This document shows, piece after piece, positions 5,024 through 5,971 of a stretch of DNA of 5,971 nt. Each line of letters opens with the position of its first letter. The stretch's first letter is position 1. Under the pieces are notes generated by a model. The model was not told the DNA's origin. It made no database searches and saw only the letters and a program-made list of their open reading frames with translations. The stretch comes from Rhodospirillales bacterium. GTDB taxonomy: Bacteria; Pseudomonadota; Gammaproteobacteria; Steroidobacterales; Rariloculaceae. Position numbers and translations under genes: made by a program. Where the stretch lies: NCBI GenBank assembly GCA_024640665.1, contig JAHEEO010000035.1:11458-17428 (forward strand), in the 5' to 3' direction.

Positions 5024-5725
5024 CTATGAGTGGTCGAGGTCAGCCAGAGAATCCAGATAAACGAGCCCTTCCGACTCAAGCCGCTCACGCATGCCATACA
5101 AATCCAGGCCGAGCACGCCGGAGCCCAGTTTCTGACGCTTTTCTTCCTCGTTTTCAGTGCGTGAACGGGCGGCAACCAGCGTCTGCTCTGCCGTTTTGCG
5201 AGGCACAACTACGACACCGTCGTCATCGGCAACAATCACGTCACCGGGCGTTACAAGCGCACCGGCAACGACAACCGGGACATTTGCAGCGCCAACCGTC
5301 TCCTTTACGGTGCCTTTCGCAGAAATAGCCTTACTCCAGACCGGGAAGCCCATCTCCGTGAGATCTTTGACATCTCGAACACCTGCGTCGATAACCAGAC
5401 CCCGGGCACCTTGAGCCATAAATGATGTGGCCAATAAGTCGCCAAACATGCCATCTGTATTTTCTGCACTCAGCCCGACAACAACAATGTCGCCAGGGCG
5501 AATTAACTCAGCCACTACGTGCATCATCCAGTTGTCGCCGGGGTGCACCAATGCCGTAACCGCATTGCCTGCGATTCGCGCGCCGGAATAGATGGGTCGC
5601 ATATATGGCTGCAGCAAGCCCGTGCGGCCCTGCGCTTCATGCACCGTTGCAACGCCCAATTCTCCCAAACCATCAACGATTTCAATTGGGGTTCGCTCAA
5701 TATTTCGAACAGCAACGGTTTTCAC
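5024..5725 (-). CDS. ligK: RraA-fold aldolase, LigK-like (4-carboxy-4-hydroxy-2-oxoadipate / 4-hydroxy-4-methyl-2-oxoglutarate aldolase)
   Basis: Characterised relatives are Mg/Mn-dependent class II aldolases that cleave 4-carboxy-4-hydroxy-2-oxoadipate to pyruvate and oxaloacetate, the last step of protocatechuate 4,5-cleavage and gallate pathways. They also cleave 4-hydroxy-4-methyl-2-oxoglutarate to two pyruvates and decarboxylate oxaloacetate. The 233 residues match family length. Visible features: VATVHEAQGRTGLLQPYMRP (25-44), HPGDNWMMHV (61-70), DGMFGDLLATS (91-101), and GLVIDAGVRDV (109-119) with the catalytic Arg117 and metal-binding Asp118 pair. Then come GFPVWSKAISAKGTVKET (126-143), PGDVIVADDDGVVVVP (160-175) and the C-terminal GVLGLDLYGMRERL, which separates LigK-type enzymes from the RNase E regulator RraA. 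The start is GTG at 5725-5723: the codon before is in-frame TGA, and AGGAG (5738-5734) is 8 nt upstream. It is divergent from a CoA-transferase gene. No other ring-cleavage gene is in view, so the in vivo substrate is uncertain. Confidence 0.88.
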   Translation of the reverse strand: MKTVAVRNIERTPIEIVDGLGELGVATVHEAQGRTGLLQPYMRPIYSGARIAGNAVTALVHPGDNWMMHVVAELIRPGDIVVVGLSAENTDGMFGDLLATSFMAQGARGLVIDAGVRDVKDLTEMGFPVWSKAISAKGTVKETVGAANVPVVVAGALVTPGDVIVADDDGVVVVPRKTAEQTLVAARSRTENEEEKRQKLGSGVLGLDLYGMRERLESEGLVYLDSLADLDHS

Positions 5726-5805
5726 TCAACACACTCCTGGGTCAGCACGGCATCAATGGACATATAATCTGGGTAATTATAGATCACATCCGCATCGACT
5801 TCGTT
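5726..5805. promoter_or_regulatory. Divergent promoter/operator region with TATAAT-N7-ATTATA inverted repeat
   Basis: The 80 bp between the aldolase and CoA-transferase genes contain TATAAT (5763-5768) and ATTATA (5776-5781), exact inverted copies 7 bp apart. The left arm is a perfect plus-strand -10 for the CoA-transferase, with a leader of about 30 nt. The right arm is a perfect minus-strand -10 for the aldolase, with a leader of about 44 nt. Neither has a good -35 at 16-18 bp, which is typical of activator-dependent promoters. The outer geometry also fits the T-N11-A dyad bound by LysR-type regulators. The repeat is seen; an operator role is inferred. Confidence 0.5.
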
Positions 5806-5971
5806 ATGGAATCACCACTGAAGAATATTCGCGTCATTGAAATGACGGAGGCGCTAGCAGGCCCTTATTGCTCAATGCTGCTGGGCGACCTTGGCGCAGA
5901 CGTCATAAAAGTCGAGCGTCGCGGTGTCGGCGATCAAACGCGTGGCTGGGGACCGCCGTTTCTCGACGACC
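5806..5971 (+). CDS. Class III (CaiB/BaiF family) CoA-transferase, N-terminal fragment cut by window edge
   Basis: The 55 visible residues start MESPLKNIRVIEMTEALAGP, followed by YCSMLLGDLGADVIKVERRGVGDQTRGWGPPF. The pattern xGxRVxExxxxxAGPxxxxxLxDLGADVIKVE followed by GDxxR is the hallmark N-terminus of family III CoA-transferases, the first strand and helices of the Rossmann-like domain. These interlocked dimers move CoA between carboxylic acids (formyl-CoA:oxalate, carnitine, succinyl-CoA:citramalate and others). The catalytic Asp, near residue 169 in characterised members, is beyond the window, so substrate and integrity cannot be judged. ATG 5806 gives the family-typical length before RVIE; no strong Shine-Dalgarno is visible. 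It is divergent from the LigK-like aldolase, which suggests joint control in organic-acid catabolism. Confidence 0.92.
   Translation, partial: MESPLKNIRVIEMTEALAGPYCSMLLGDLGADVIKVERRGVGDQTRGWGPPFLDD

Noticed and set aside
1201..5273. Recurrent short string CCGGCAACG near 1202, 4542, 4966 and 5263 as a possible dispersed repeat
   Set aside because: Only about 9 bases are shared, one copy lies within the aldolase coding sequence, and flanks do not extend; compatible with chance at this base composition.
5757..5785. Alternative CoA-transferase promoter with -35 TGGACA (5757-5762)
   Set aside because: The -35 is good, but the hexamer 17 bp downstream (TAGATC) is poor; the perfect TATAAT at 5763-5768 is the better -10, though it lacks a -35.

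Overview
The window looks like a chromosomal segment of a moderate-GC proteobacterium, most likely gammaproteobacterial. UvrB and IF-3 read very much like their gammaproteobacterial counterparts, both tRNA genes encode their own CCA end, and the promoters resemble sigma-70 sites. This placement is from memory of the families, not from a search. I see no insertion sequence, phage gene or CRISPR array.

Layout. Positions 1-798 (minus strand) hold the translation genes infC (IF-3) and the start of rpmI (L35, cut by the left edge). infC appears to start at a rare AUC codon at 798, so the protein is 172 residues with a complete N-terminal domain. The infC-rpmI spacer holds two hairpins that could be the L20 operator. 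Upstream of infC are a roughly 135-nt structured leader, a candidate promoter (941-969), the terminator of the preceding tRNA (1061-1103) and a minus-strand tRNA-Val(GAC) gene with its own promoter. thrS, which often precedes infC, is absent here.

Positions 1282-4531 hold uvrB (minus, complete, TTG start) and a divergent type I-beta aspartate aminotransferase (plus, complete), separated by only 49 bp with overlapping promoter elements. A plus-strand tRNA-Asn(GTT) gene follows at 4617-4692, then a perfect 12-bp inverted repeat and about 280 bp with no recognisable gene.

Positions 5024-5971 hold an accessory metabolic pair: an RraA-fold aldolase very like LigK (4-carboxy-4-hydroxy-2-oxoadipate / 4-hydroxy-4-methyl-2-oxoglutarate aldolase, minus, GTG start) and the first 55 codons of a divergent class III (CaiB/BaiF) CoA-transferase. 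Their 80-bp intergenic region carries an inverted repeat, TATAAT-N7-ATTATA, in which each arm is a perfect -10 hexamer for one direction.

Most of the window is housekeeping: translation initiation, ribosome assembly, tRNA supply, excision repair and amino-acid metabolism. The right end moves into catabolism of organic acids, probably from aromatic ring cleavage or C5/C6 keto-acids. No clearly new multi-gene system is visible. The most interesting signals are regulatory: the AUC start of infC, the thrS-less infC leader, the infC-rpmI hairpins and the palindrome between the aldolase and CoA-transferase genes.
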